In this document: positions 1-11,700 of the stretch, piece after piece | How the letters are laid out: every line of letters starts with the position of its first letter | Numbering within the stretch: the stretch's first letter is position 1 | Assembly: GCA_013396635.1 (NCBI GenBank) | Contig: WBMW01000448.1 | Span: 62,001-126,000, forward strand | DNA: 64,000 nt | Reading direction: 5' to 3' | DNA from: Penelope pileata | Taxonomy: Eukaryota > Chordata > Aves > Galliformes > Cracidae | Notes under the pieces: generated by a model | Databases searched by the model: none | Seen by the model: the letters and a program-made list of their open reading frames with translations, nothing else | What the model was told of the DNA's origin: nothing | Made by a program: the position numbers and the translations under genes

Positions 1-2316
1 CATTGTGGTTGACAATTAAATCAAAATGGTCCAATTATTTATGTCAGATTCATTTAATTCTCACTTTTTGACTAAATACTGTTCTCAGTGAATCTATCTG
101 TAGCACAAAGTAAGAATGTGTCAGAGTAAGCTCAGGTACTGATTATTCTTGCTTCTTGGCTCTGTTTTGGATGACTCCGTCTGTCTCCAAAACAGACCTG
201 TTCCAGTGGGTTTGCAGGACACTCAGTGCCAGGTGGCCTCAGGCCCAGGAACGATGGAACATACATTTAATTTTTATTTGTAACGTCATGGTCAGAGAAA
301 ATTAGGATAGAGATCATCCGTTTGTTTTCAGGATTTAGGGTCAGAGATTCTTGAAGGTTTATGGGCCAATATCTGCAAATGACAGACGGAAGCAATTTTA
401 GCCATGTGCTTTTGTGAATTATGCCGTGACTTTCAGATTTCTTCTGGACTACTGAAATGCTGGAGGAACTTAATAATGCCAGAAAAAATTGCAGCCACAG
501 GAAATGTTCATGGGGTTTAAAATAACAACAACAAAAACCCTCTAGAGAATCTTAAAAATGAGAGCACTTGGGTATTTCAGGGACTGATGAGGCTTAACAT
601 GTCTTTGTTGAGGTTCTCTCCAAACTTTGGTGACAACTGCCCTGGTGGTTATTTGATTGCCCTGCTTCCAAACACTACCAAAAACAAATCAAAGAGGCAA
701 TTGGTCTCCAGGCTTTAAAAAAGCCTCTTCTTTCAGTTCTGACCATTCAGCACAATCTGTCTGGTATCAGTGATACTTTCATAGAAGGCACCATGTCTTT
801 TGTCGTTGAAGTAGTGTAGATTATTTCATATCTAAATAATTGAAATAATACAATTTACACTGAGAAACCCTCAAAGTTAAGAAAACATAGCAAATATGTA
901 AAATGCTTTGGACTCTAAAAATAGTTACACTTATTAGTTATTTCTAGATTTCTGATATAAAATGAGAAGAAAATAGTTATCTCTGCCTCTTTGTACTGAA
1001 TGTGCAGCTATCAAAGTGTGCATGCACTGCTTCATATTGTGCCTTAAATGCAAATTGTATATTGAGTTCGAACTGTGAGATCACCTTGAAAGAGCTTTAT
1101 TATATTGCTGCTGTGATTTGTTTGCATTACTTGATGACCTCAAATGAGAATGACACAGAAAGGCTGTAATACCTTCCAGTATTTGATGCAAAATCAAGAT
1201 GTTTGTCAAGAAGTCTTAACTCAAGGTTTGTCTAGTTAGTGGAAATGACAGTAATGAATTCACCACCCTTGACAGCCTTTATCTCATGACGAGTTGGCAC
1301 CGCATGATGTTAAATGCAAAACGTATTCCTGCTCACTAGTGCATAACTATTAGTTTTAGTAATCCTTCCCTGTTATGAGTGAAGAAAATCAATGCATTCT
1401 AGATTTTCTGCATTGTATTTCAGTCTAAAAGCTAAATGAAGACAAATAATTACTTTCGTTATCCAATGGTGGTGATTGCAATGTCAATTCTGTCCAAAAA
1501 AAAAAAAAAGCCACCTGTGAGCTGGAAATAAGTAGTTATGACTTCAACAGTACGTGTGATCATCCTTTGAACTTTCACTATTAAAAAATGAAATACTGAA
1601 ATATTGTTGTAAGCTGGATGGGAAGATCTGCAATTGGAAGGCATTGACTCTGCTTTATTTTGGTTTGAAAAAACAGTGTCAGTAATACCTCGTTCAATGT
1701 AATGCAGAAGACTGTAAGTACAGAGAATCGTTACTACTTTAATACTGTAATTCTTACAGTGCTTTTGTTGTCAGCGGGCTTACATGAATTACAATCAACA
1801 TATGTAGGATTTCCAAAGGTGTCTAAATCTTCTGTAAAACTGCTAGGGGTCTAAACACTGGAAAAGGCTGAATATGGTTGATCTAGTTTAACTATTTGTC
1901 CTGCAGTAGTTAAAGAATAAGGCAGGAATAAGTCTAACTGTACTAGAGGATGCTTCTAAAAGCGTGTTGTTCTTCTTTGAAAGGACCAGTAAAGATGCTG
2001 CAGTCTTGGGAGGTTTTCTGTTCCAGTGTCTTAGTACATTTATATTTAGAATTATTTTCCCAAAATGCATTTTAATTAAGTTTGCTTTCTCTTCCTGTTT
2101 TCCACAGTGGATATTGAGAACAACAATTGGGACCAATGACTGTTTGTGGGTGCCTATTTCTATAGAAAACAAGTTCCAGTACTCTGGAAACGTAATATAT
2201 TAGTCTGGACAACTCAATCATGAAATTATTTTTGTCCTTTAATGCTTGGTTATTTTCATATTCTCCCCATTGCTTCACTAGAACTAAGTTTGTTTTACTC
2301 CAAAAAAAAAAAAAAA
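1..2316. other. Unique AT-rich non-coding DNA
   Basis: No gene is recognised. The open frames on both strands are short, overlap one another and show no family motif. The stretch holds an 11-bp perfect inverted repeat at 161-171 / 186-196, a 14-nt A run at 1496-1509, and a pyrimidine-rich tract ending in CAG at 2107 that resembles a splice acceptor but has no convincing partner donor. A 15-nt A run at 2302-2316 leads into the first assembly gap. Confidence 0.6.
1496..1509. repeat. Poly-A run (14 nt)
   Basis: An uninterrupted run of 14 A. It is a simple homopolymer and no retrotransposon body is recognisable beside it. Confidence 0.9.
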
Positions 2317-2348
2317 NNNNNNNNNNNNNNNNNNNNNNNNNNNNNNNN
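2317..2348. other. Assembly gap (32 N)
   Basis: A run of 32 N directly after a 15-nt A run (2302-2316). The homopolymer probably caused the sequencing or assembly break. The true length of the missing sequence is unknown. Confidence 0.98.
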
Positions 2349-3641
2349 AATCAGTGTTGAAAGGTAGCTGTTAGAAGTAGGAAAGTAGTTTGAGGTAGAA
2401 GAGCTTCCCATAGAGCATCTGGCAAGCAGCTTAACTCTAAGGGATTTTTCCATCCCATTCCAGGGTGGTCTATTACTTGCTTTCTTGAGAATCGTATTGT
2501 TTTGGATTATTGATTATCCACTGCTTATCGTAGCTCTGGGTGCAAGCTCTGAGTGACTTCACTTGGGAGGTGGACAAAACCGCGTTCTTCAACGGAGAGA
2601 GGCTCACATCAGTGTTTTCAACTGATTTCAAGTGGGGCATGGGCTTGGTAAAATGAATTGATCTAGGAAAAAGGAGGAGCTGAAAATAATTTCAAGTGTC
2701 AGCGTGTCTTGAAATAGGATACTGATAGCTCATAGTGTGTCTGACATTCTTCTTGTTCCTCCCCAATCCTTGCTTCCTCCTGCTAATTAATATCTCTGTC
2801 TAATTGTTGAGTACAGTTCCACTAATCTCGAATAGGGGAGCAAAACGTGGGAGACTGGCACCATCCTTCCCCTCACATAGAATGTGAATCTGCCTTCCTT
2901 TCAAAACCCTGGAAGCTGATAGAAGATTTGTATTGCTCTGCTGGAGGGTGCAGCCCTCATTCAGTGTGCACCTTGCAGAGGTGCGCATATTGCTAGATTC
3001 TTATTATGTTTGATCTTGGCACTCCCATTATTGTTAAACAAAACACTTTGCAAAGCTGTGTAGTCTGTTGAATAGCAGCAGTCCTTTTATTAATGGATTG
3101 TGAAGAGCAATCTGTGACGGCATTCATTTCTAGCTTTGTGGCTGACTAGCTCAAATTGAGAATGTCTGATTTGTTGCAGGAAACCTCTTAGCAATTAGAC
3201 TGTCTGCCACTAAGAAATTTTGAGCCAATTTACAGGAAAGTGAATGAATACACAGATTTCTTTAGTTATCGTTGCTTTCCATCTGCCAGCCATAGGATAC
3301 CAGCCCCTTGTCTCATGCATAAATCACATTCAGTGGGATGAGGAGAAAGAGAGGAGATTAACATTGGTTCTTTTCCACCTCTCTGCCTCCCATCTCTAAT
3401 ATTCCCTTCTGCATATCACAGAAGAAATGTCTGCAAATTCCATAAATCTTCCCCTACCTCTAGGAGAATGTGTGCTACCTCAGGAATGGGGGAAATGTGA
3501 TACAAGGGCTCTGTGACTCCAAAGATGTGATAGACCTGGAAGATTTCCTTTGTTTTCTCTTGGCATATTTCCCTTCAAGGACAGAACTCAGCCACAGCCA
3601 GACACTTTTTGTTTCAGAAATTGGTAATTGAATATTTTCCC
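2349..3641. other. Unique non-coding DNA
   Basis: No recognised gene, repeat or RNA. The only frame above 60 codons here (2800-2988, minus) has low-complexity content and no motif. Confidence 0.55.
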
Positions 3642-3722
3642 TGTACATTGCAGGGGAGTTGGACTAGATGACCTTTAAAGGTCCCTTCCAACTCTAAGTA
3701 GATTCCATGATTCTATGGTTCT
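3642..3722 (+). mobile_element. CR1 LINE, 3' end fragment
   Basis: The sequence runs from a 'gcaggggagttggactagatgacc' type block through 'ggtcccttccaactc' to a degraded octamer tail (ttccatga, ttctatgg). This is the order found at the 3' end of avian CR1 retrotransposons. Only about 80 bp survive, so the copy was severely 5' truncated at insertion or has eroded. No coding part remains. Confidence 0.85.
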
Positions 3723-6700
3723 AATGTTTTGTCAAAATGTCTCTTACCAGTCGTGGAAGTCCTAGGAACTTGTGAAATCAAGAGATAGTTGTACAAGGTA
3801 TGTAATAATAGCAGAAAGGAGAACATGAGCCTGCAGTAATGGAAGCACAGGTGTAATTCATATGCAGGTGATAAACCAACTAGAACAGTGTATTTACAAC
3901 GCCAATATAGATTGACTTTCTAGTGCAATAAGTACATCAATCAAAAAGACTACAGTAATATTCGGTTTCTAAGTCCTCAGTGAGTAGTTCCTGTTGGCTT
4001 ATACATTTTTAAGGTAAAATTTGGGAGCAATCTTGTTCTTGATTATATTCTTCTCAGAAAAAAAAGCCTACAATTGATGAAATTGAAAGACCTCTTTCTT
4101 AAAATCTCACCAACCCACTGAATGAAAGGCTTCAAAACTGGTGTGTCTGTGCTCATGTACAGGAGGTATGGTGTGTTATTGTAACATAGAAAGTAGTTGA
4201 TGAATTACTTATTTTATTCCCCTGGAAATAGTAGGATTTATTTATAAAGATCTGTGGCTCCAGAAGGGGATAAAAGAGCATTCACTACATTCCTAAGGGG
4301 AAAAAAATGACAAAAGTATTAATTAATCAAACTGTATTGATTTATTAAGGCTGCTTTCTGAGTACAGTTTTTCATGTAGCAGAGGGCAGGTGAGAGTTTA
4401 AACGAATGCTTCATGCTGTAGCTTTCTTTGAAGGCAAATGCCTTAAATGGCTACAAAATCAGGATACCTCTGCTGCTTCATTTGTCTCTTAAAAACATAA
4501 ATTTTACATTTTGGCACTATATAAAATAACAGTTCTAAGCAAGAAAGACATAGCAAAAATTACAAAATGTGTATATGTATGGACCAGACAAAACTTTCTG
4601 ATACAGTATGTTATTATTAGTTACAGCTGGCTAGGAAATTTGATTTCTATCTGAATTCCTGTTTACAGAAGTTAATTCCCAAAGCTGTTAAAAGCGCAGG
4701 GCCTACTATGGACCTTTGCTGGCAGAAGCACTAAATATGGAAAAGAGATCTCTTAGAGCTGTGGAGAGAGCTCGCAGCCAGCATCCATAGGCAACAGGGT
4801 GGCATCATTACTTGGCCAAGGCCTTGTCTTTTACGCCTGTTGTGTGGTAGTGCATGAGATAAACAACATCAAACTTTCTCTGTCAAATTTGTTAGGTTAG
4901 ACTCACGTGGGCTATGACACTTATCTACTGTCCTTCCCTTCTGAGGAACTGCCCTGAACAGATAAGTCTCATCAAGGACCAGACGAACAACAGAGAAATG
5001 GAGATGAGATGGGACTTCATCCAGAATGGCAACGGTTTAAGACAAGGAGCAGAAATGATGAGTGGGAATGATTATTTTCCATTGTCAACAGAGTGGGCCT
5101 GAAGAACTTGCTCAGGTACAAGTATCTCCACTTTGGGAAATGTGAGAGGCAAATGCTAAGGAGGAAAAGAGCTTTTTAAGCTAACAGGCAGTGTTGGCAC
5201 AAGAACAAATAGATACAAAATTTCCATGAATAAATGTAGGTTAGAATTGAGGGGACAACTGTGTGTGACAGGAATCCAAGCAGCTGGAGATCTGAGATAG
5301 ATCTGCCTGGATCTTCTTGTATTGGGAGCTCCCCAGGTAAGTCTGAAAAGCTTTTAAATTCAAAAGCCATAAGCTAGAATAATTTACTTCTGAAATATTA
5401 AAAACATGAAGAGGCTAACTGGAGCAAGTCCTTCTTTCCAGATATATCAATGATATTCTGAGTTGCAGAAGACTCCAGGAAGCTTTTTACTCCCTTCTGG
5501 GGCTGGCTGTCATCTTCCTCTTCCTCACTGCAGCCTCCTGGCTCCTGCATCTCCCATCCCAGAGCATCTACCTCTTCCCAAGCAGTAGCCACCCTGGGAA
5601 GTTGCAAGTTTTCCCTCCTCCCAGGTTATAATTTCCCAGACATTATTTATAGGAACATAATATTTAACTAGGAGGACATGGCTGCAATAGATTCCATCCA
5701 CCATATCTCTGAAAGAAGTAACAACAAAGTATCTCTGCAGTTCAAAGACATATCATTTATGAAGCAGAGGGTGATGTGTATTTATCTGTACAAAGAGAGG
5801 ACTGTACATGCTGACCCTGGAGGTCTCTACCCACTGCATTTGGGAGTAGGGCAGTAAGAAGGGAAGCTGATGTTTTCCAAAGTTTCTGAGTAAATGCTCA
5901 AACCAACATAATTGCTAAAGACTCAGAAGGAACCCATTGACACCTGTACTCAGTCCTGCACATTATATGCAACTGCTGTAATGGCTTATTAATGAAATGC
6001 TTTCATTGGGATGCATTCACTGGGATAGAGTAAGTGTATTTCTAACATAATTTCCATCTCAATTTAAAGATGACTTCTAGTAATCTGAATTTCTCACCCA
6101 TGCAGTGAACAAAACACAGTGAACAAAAATATATGAAGAAAATTGTTTAACTTCCTGTAAAGGCTATCTCATAACATATGCATGCAGAAGTGATTCTGGC
6201 ATTTCCTAATTGAATTTGCTATATTAACCTCAAGCAGTACATTTGGATGTTAACAATGCTGAGAAAATGTCCTATATGTATACAGGCTGCTTAAAAACTT
6301 CCAGACAAAAAGTATTTTTTGAAAATAAATTTCTAGAAATGAAACATTAAAACTTCCTTCTGGTCCTTAAAGCATTATAAGAGTTTGCTTAATGCTCACA
6401 GTTTTTGCCAGGACAGCTTCATCCATCCCATGTGTCCTGCAGTGTGCTGCAAGTCTGCTGCTGCCCATCATCAAGGAAGCAGTGGTACTTCCCTGTGGCA
6501 GGTGCAGAAGTACCTGCCTTACTTCTTAAAGGCTGGACAATTTTTGGGGAACTAATCCCTGGATTATTGCTTTTAAAGACCAGTTCCTATCCTGTGAGCT
6601 CTTACAACTCACTCCCATGAGCAATACGAAAAAGGAATTTCATTTGTGATGAAGGATTGCTCGGCCAGGGCCCTGAGGCACAGCGAGGTCTTATTGTCCC

Positions 6701-7060
6701 TGACCAGCCTTCCCTGGGGGTACCACCCAACCCAGGCCCCTATGTTTACCCCTGGGGCCGTCAGTCTTTGCACCAGGGATGCTGCACCGGGGCTGGCCTC
6801 CACTCCCCATGGCCCTGCCCTGCCTGTCTGTGTGCCCTGCTGAGGTGGGCCTGGCCTCAGCCCTTCCCCATCCTGAGGGAGCTGGCCCTGGCTGCTCCCT
6901 GACAAAGTCAGCACAGACTCACAGAATGACACTTCTGTCAAATATTACAAAGTTGCTGAAAAGGTTTTCAGAAATGAATTAGTTTATACTGCTATAGAAT
7001 TCTATTGACCTGATATTCTTAGGTCAGGCTGTAGATCTGTAATTTAAGCTATTAAATCTC
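3723..7060. other. Non-coding DNA with a GC-rich block near the end
   Basis: Mostly AT-rich unique sequence with scattered short chance frames. The composition changes sharply at about 6645-6910 (separate entry). Nothing else is recognised. Confidence 0.5.
6645..6910. other. GC-rich block of unknown origin
   Basis: About 265 bp much richer in G and C than either flank, made of short C- and G-rich words (ggccctg, ccctggggg, gccctgcc). Four overlapping open frames occupy both strands, the longest on the minus strand at 6609-6941 with 110 codons. That is expected when GC-rich DNA lacks AT-rich stop codons. It shows few CpGs, so it is not a classic CpG island. It might be a degraded LTR or other repeat, or a former exon; I cannot assign it. 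Confidence 0.4.
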
Positions 7061-7992
7061 AGAATCACAGAATCACAGAATCACAGAATTGCAGGGGTTG
7101 GAAGGGACCTCAAGAGATCATCGAGTCCAACCCCCCTGCCAAAGCAGGTTCCCTACTGCAGGTTGCACAGGTAGGCGTCCAGGCGGGTCTTGAATATCTC
7201 CAGGGAAGGAGACTCCACAACCTCCCTGGGCAGCCTGTTCCAGTGCTCCGTCACCCGCACTGTGAAGAAGTTCTTCCGCATGTTGGTGCGGAACTTCCTG
7301 TGCTCCAGCTTAAGGCCGTTGCCCCTTGTCCTGTCCCCACTGACCACCAAAAAGAGGTTCCCCACCTCCATTTGCCTCCCACAACTAAGATACTTGTAAA
7401 CATGGATCAGGTCCCCTCTCAGCCTTCTTTTCTCCAGGCTGAACAGACCCAGCTTACTGAGCCTCTCCTCATAGGGGAGATGCTCCAGGCCCTTTATCAT
7501 CTTTGTGGCCCTCCGCTGGACTCTTTCCAGCAGATCCCTGTCTTTCTTATACAGGGGAGCCCAGAACTGGATACAGTACTCCAGCTGAGGCCTGACCAGG
7601 GCAGAGTAGAGGGGAAGGATCACCTCCCTCGACCTGCTGGCAATACTCTTTTTAATGCACCCTAGGATCCCATTGGCCTTCTTAGCCACCAGGGCACACT
7701 GCTGGCTCATGGCCAACCTGTCATCTACCAGGACCCCCAGGTCCCTCTCCGTAGAGCTCCTCTCCAGCAGGTCATCCCCCAGCCTGTACTGGTGCATGCG
7801 GTTATTCCTCCCCAGGTGCAAGACTCTACACTTGCTTTTGTTGAACCTCATCAGGTTCCTCTCTGCCCATCTCTCCAGCCTGTCCAGGTCTTGCTGAATG
7901 GCAGCACAGCCTTCTGGCGTGTCAGCCACTCCCCCCAGCTTCGTGTCATCAGCAAACTTACTGAGGGTGGACACTATCCCCTCATAATCGAT
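7061..7992 (-). mobile_element. CR1 LINE (CR1-F-like), 5' truncated, young copy
   Basis: On the minus strand this runs from the last part of the CR1 reverse transcriptase domain through the C-terminal region, a TAG stop at 7155-7153 and a 92-bp 3' UTR, ending in three exact octamers (AGAATCAC on the plus strand, 7061-7084). The plus-strand text after the octamers (ttgcaggggttggaagggac) is the usual 3' end of the chicken CR1-F type. The 5' end is cut inside the RT domain at about 7992, typical of incomplete reverse transcription. The intact frame and tidy tail suggest a fairly recent insertion. The subfamily name is from memory and was not aligned. Confidence 0.93.
7153..7992 (-). pseudogene. 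CR1 ORF2 C-terminal part (reverse transcriptase end), frame intact
   Basis: An open frame of about 280 codons encoding the end of the CR1 ORF2 polyprotein, whose full form combines an APE-type endonuclease with a reverse transcriptase that copies CR1 RNA at the insertion site. Counting from the GTG at 7974, residues 7-10 are FADD, the RT catalytic motif C, followed by TKLGG. Downstream are PEGCAAIQQDLDRLERWAERN, LPLYSALVRPQLEYC, LLERVQRRATKMIKGLEHLPYEERL and the terminal HWNRLPREVVESPSLEIFKTRLDAYL block, all hallmarks of avian CR1. The N-terminal endonuclease and RT fingers/palm are absent because the insertion is 5' truncated. There is no native start codon or promoter, so it cannot act alone and is called a pseudogene, although no stop or frameshift interrupts it. 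Confidence 0.9.
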
Positions 7993-8344
7993 ACACCTTT
8001 GGTATTTCTTCTACAGCACTACAGTAATTCCAAAAGTTATATGGCATATTCTTTCATTGTAAATATTAATTCAATTATTTTCCTAGTGGAAATCTATCCA
8101 ATGTGAAAGTATTGTAATTAGGAATCCACAAACATCTAGATTTGTTATGCTGGTCAGATTTTTTATTAACTCTGCTTAAAGTATTAACAAATCTTTCCTG
8201 TTTAAAAATAGCACAGCATTTGATTTGTCTTCTTCAGTTATGTAGAAATATTTTTCTTTTTTGGTTACTCTGAAGACTGTGAAATGTGCCAGAACGATAA
8301 CAGTAGGCGAAGTGTTGGGATCTGCAGAAGTTCTCATAACACTC
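7993..8344. other. Spacer between two CR1 copies
   Basis: AT-rich unique sequence with no recognised feature. Confidence 0.5.
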
Positions 8345-8955
8345 CACAATGAAATGACTGGCTCTGTACACAAGAGAAGAGCAGTGGTTATCACCTACCT
8401 TGACTTCAGTAAACTCTTTGACACTGTTTCCCTTAAGATCCTCATGGAGAAACTAATGAAGTGTGGGCTGGATGAGCAGACAACGAGGTGGATCAAGAAC
8501 TGGCTGACTGGCCAGGGTGAGAGAGTGATGTTCAGTGATGCAAAGACTAGTTGGAGACCAGTAACTAGCAGTGTATCCCAGAGATTGACAGTGGGTCCAA
8601 TCGTATTTATTATCTTCATTAACAATCTGGATCATCAGGCAAAGTAACCTTCAGCAAGTTGGCAGGTGACACAGAACTTGGATGAGTGGCTGATATGTGA
8701 GAGCCTTATGCTGCCATTCAGACCGACTTTAATAAGCTGGAGACATGGGCTAACAGGAACCTCATGAAGGTCAGCAAGGAGAAGTGCAAAGTCCTGCACC
8801 TGCGGATGAATAGCCCCAGGCACCAGGACATGCTGGGGGCACGCAGCTGGAAAGCAGCCTGCAGAAAAGGGCCTAGAGGGAGACCATAAAGACAATGGAT
8901 CCAGGCTTTTTTCAGTTGTGCCCAGTGACAGGAAATGGGCACAAAGACATTTGCA
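8345..8955 (+). mobile_element. CR1 LINE internal fragment (RT domain), decayed
   Basis: The plus-strand frame from about 8345 to 8647 reads through CR1 reverse transcriptase: TYLDFSKLFDTVSLKIL (motif A, carrying the first catalytic Asp), KCGLDEQTTRWIKNWLTG, and TSSVSQRLTVGPIVFIIFINNLD (a degraded motif B, where the family has SGVPQGS). A TAA stop follows, and the catalytic motif C appears in the next segment as LAGDTEL in place of FADDTKL, so the catalytic pair is lost. From about 8840 the body skips to sequence nearer the 3' end (cagttgtgcccagtgacagg), indicating an internal deletion. No 3' tail is present. It is an older copy than the neighbour at 7061-7992 and lies in the opposite orientation. 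Confidence 0.9.
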
Positions 8956-9750
8956 GCCAGAAGGGTCTAACTCATTCAGTCTGTACAATGCAGCTCATTA
9001 GTGGGAACAAGTTTGTATGGAGCAATATCTTTTATTAGATTAACTGGCGTAGCTGGAAAGGAAAAGTAGCTTTTGGGTACCAATTCACTTTATCAGATTC
9101 ATCACAGAATTACATTTAGATTTTTGATTGAATTAAGTGAAACTATCACAGAAAGGAAGAAGTACTGGAGTCTTAAATGAGCGCTGCAGACAGATTTCAA
9201 CACTTTGCCCAAATTAGGGAAAGTGGCCTTTCCTGTATAGTCAGTATGCATTGTCAGTACCCCAAATTGAAGCTCTTGTCAGAGAACCCTGAAGAATGTT
9301 ATGCCTACTAGCAAGTTTTAGACACTTAGTATTCTTAGATTGTTTCTGAAGCCTTTGTATTTCTAATGCCAGAATATTTTCTCAATCCTTTGAGCTTTCT
9401 GGGATGACTTTGTTAACGTAAACACACAGTCAGTATTCACATGATTTCTAACAGCAGTTTTCTGCACAGGCCTGAAACCTTTCTTCTCTTTTTCATTCTG
9501 ATTTATGCCTCTTCTATCATCGCTGCAATTTCTCCTTGGGTCTATTTTGGGCAGATTTTTGCCATCTCATTCCTTTTGTTCAAAAGAAAATTGTGTTTAA
9601 AATTGCATCATTTATTTTTGGAGGTCCTTCTACTTTCCACCAGAAAGACCATGTTTTAACCATGTTTTGATATAAAATGAACAACGAAAGTTGCTGAATT
9701 GGTTGGTTAAAAGTTAAACAAAAACTTGGACTGGTAAAAGGCAGAATATA

Positions 9751-9774
9751 GCTAGTGTTACCGCTAGTGTTACC
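9751..9774. repeat. 12-bp tandem duplication
   Basis: GCTAGTGTTACC occurs twice in a row without a mismatch (9751-9762 and 9763-9774). Likely a small replication-slippage duplication. Confidence 0.9.
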
Positions 9775-10134
9775 ATGTAGTGGAAATTACACGGTTATGG
9801 AATGTCATTAGATGTTTGTAGCTAAGTATTTTTCTTATCTTGGACTGTATCTGTTTTAAGTCTTGTTAACGCTGTTTCCAATCTGTTCTTTTGCATGTTT
9901 TACCACTAATTTTATTTTACTGTGGAAATGAAAAATACAGTCAGTCTCATACATGCTGATACTTTGATCCAGAACACCAGTAGACCAGCCCCAAACCAGC
10001 TACTCTACTTTTGTACGTACTCAGTGCGACAACTGTAATTTCTGGAACGTACAACTGATCACGCACAAAACTATGTATTTCCTGTGACTATGTAATTGTA
10101 TGATTAAAGGGAATATCAAGAATAATTCTTGTGG

Positions 10135-10148
10135 TTTTTTTTTTTTTT
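10135..10148. repeat. Poly-T run (14 nt)
   Basis: Uninterrupted T run, followed by a T-rich shoulder up to about 10158. No associated element is seen. Confidence 0.85.
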
Positions 10149-10712
10149 GTTTTTCTTTGCATTATGATCTGCAGCCAGGAAATCATTAGTAGTTAGTGCT
10201 TACATAGTGGTCTCACAACAGAGGGTAGAGTCTCCTGTTGACTGCTGTCTGTTTTGGTGTATCCTAGCACCTTGTAAGATGGAGGATGTTTCTTGGTCAC
10301 TATGGTTAAATATGATTCCTCACACAATTGGGTTTTATATTGCACCCAGACTTCTTGGTAATAAACTAGAGAAGTAATATCCTACTTCTAATATCCTGCT
10401 TCAATTTTCTTTGGAAAGAATGTCTATTTAATCACAAAAGTAAATTCAGCTGCATGGCTATATTTCATTTTGTACTGTGATTTTTGTAGGAGCAGCACTA
10501 TGACTACCTAGTGTATTTTTACAAACAGAAATGAAAAAGGAACGCAAATCTGTTTAGAAGGAAATGCAGATTAGGAGTCAGAACAGATTCAGAGAAATTT
10601 TCTTTTCTCTCTCTCAATACTTCTAATGCTTCAAAATAACAACCACAATTCCCAGCTGTACTTTCCCCAAACAATTTCTTGCCCTCTGCAACTGTACAAG
10701 GGCTTGGGAAAT

Positions 10713-10820
10713 AGAATCACAGAATCATTAAGGTTAGAAAAGACCACTAAGATTGTCTAGTTCAACCACCAACCCATCACAACCATGCCCACTAAACCCT
10801 GTCACTCAATACCACATCCC
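10713..10820 (-). mobile_element. CR1 LINE, 3' end fragment
   Basis: The plus strand begins with two tail units (agaatcac, agaatcat), then 'taaggttagaaaagaccactaag' and a CCAACC-rich stretch, the reverse complement of a CR1 3' UTR of a subfamily distinct from the copy at 7061. It breaks off after about 100 bp. Another CR1 piece of opposite orientation starts about 120 bp further on. Confidence 0.85.
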
Positions 10821-10940
10821 GTGGTTGTTCCACATATGCCTCATGGTTGCGTTGAAGATGATCTGTTCCAGATTTATTTGCCTATGCTGCATGCATTGGT
10901 GTAGATGCACTTCAGCTGGGCTATTTGTCTCACATCCATC

Positions 10941-11325
10941 TAGGGAGAAAGAGGTGATTGTCCCTCTCTACTCTGCCCTCATGAGGCCCCATCTGGAGTA
11001 CTGTGTCCAGGTCTGGGGCACCCAGCACAAGAAGGATGCAGAGCTGTTGGAGCAAGTCCAGAGGAGGGCCACAAAGATGACCAGAGGTCTGGAGCACCTC
11101 TCTTATATAGATAGGCTGAGGGAACTGGGCTTGTTCAACCTGGAGAAGAGAAGGCTCCAGGGAGACCTCACTGCAGCCTTCTAGTACTTAAAAGGAGCTT
11201 ATAAACAAGAGGAAAAGTAACTTTTTACGTGAGTAGATAGAAATAAGGCAAGAGGGAATGTTTTTAAACTGAAAGAGGGACATTTTATGTTAGTTGTCAG
11301 GGACAAGTTTTTTACGGAGAGGATG
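10941..11325 (+). mobile_element. CR1 LINE fragment, ORF2 C-terminus
   Basis: The plus-strand frame ending at 11184 reads VIVPLYSALMRPHLEYCVQVWG, then LLEQVQRRATKMTRGLEHL and ELGLFNLEKRRLQGDL, the conserved block after the RT domain of CR1 ORF2. A stop follows at about 11182, but CR1-like nucleotide sequence continues (cttaaaaggagcttataaacaagagg, later agttttttacggagagg) to about 11325. Both ends are truncated and no tail is present. Its wording differs from the 7061 copy, so it belongs to another CR1 subfamily. Confidence 0.88.
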
Positions 11326-11695
11326 ATGTGATTGTCCCGCTCCAATTATCGGAGTGAGGGGAGATTCTTTAACATACTCGGAGTGAAACTAAGACACAAA
11401 CGAAGTCAAATGTTGTCTGACCAGTTTAATAGAAATTCTGGTCAGTGAGGGAGATAGGGATGGGAAAGCAGGTGATAGTAAAAGTTTGTGAGTGATCTTC
11501 CTGTCCTTACCTCAACCTACGAGCTTTTTTTTTTGTACTTTTTTCTCTCCTTGTTCCATTGAGGAGGGGGAGTGAGAGAACAGTGTAGTGGAGCTTAGCT
11601 AGCCATCAGTATAAAACCACCACAAGAAGATTTTAGGTACTGGAGGAAGAGTGAATGATGACCAACACAGTCTTGTTTAAAACTCAGGGTACATC
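11326..11695 (+). mobile_element. Possible LTR-like (ERV-type) fragment, unconfirmed
   Basis: Directly after the CR1 piece the sequence changes character: 'atcggagtgaggggagattc', 'ctcggagtgaaactaagac' and 'gaccagtttaatagaaattctgg' are followed by a T-rich tract and a TATAAAA at about 11612. The wording recalls bird endogenous-retrovirus LTRs, and the TATA-like box fits a promoter-bearing LTR, but I cannot show terminal repeats, a primer-binding site or a paired copy. It could equally be an unclassified repeat. No coding sequence is seen in it. Confidence 0.3.
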
Positions 11696-11700
11696 TAGCT

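Larger units (their letters stand above)
8956..10712. other. Unique AT-rich DNA
   Basis: No gene recognised. It contains a perfect 12-bp tandem pair at 9751-9774 and a 14-nt T run at 10135-10148. Confidence 0.55.

Noticed and set aside
2081..2204. Strong splice-acceptor-like tract ending at 2107 inside an open frame
   Set aside because: The frame stops at 2203 without a donor, and no exon partner is visible.
6280..6345. Possible mariner terminal repeat (ggctgcttaaaaacttcc)
   Set aside because: No matching inverted copy nearby and no transposase; the resemblance is too weak.
6609..6941. 110-codon minus-strand frame
   Set aside because: It lies across the GC-rich block, with overlapping frames on the other strand and no recognisable domain; the low stop-codon density explains it.
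7190..8106. Plus-strand frames of 69 to 140 codons
   Set aside because: They are antisense shadows of the CR1 ORF2 frame and its flank.
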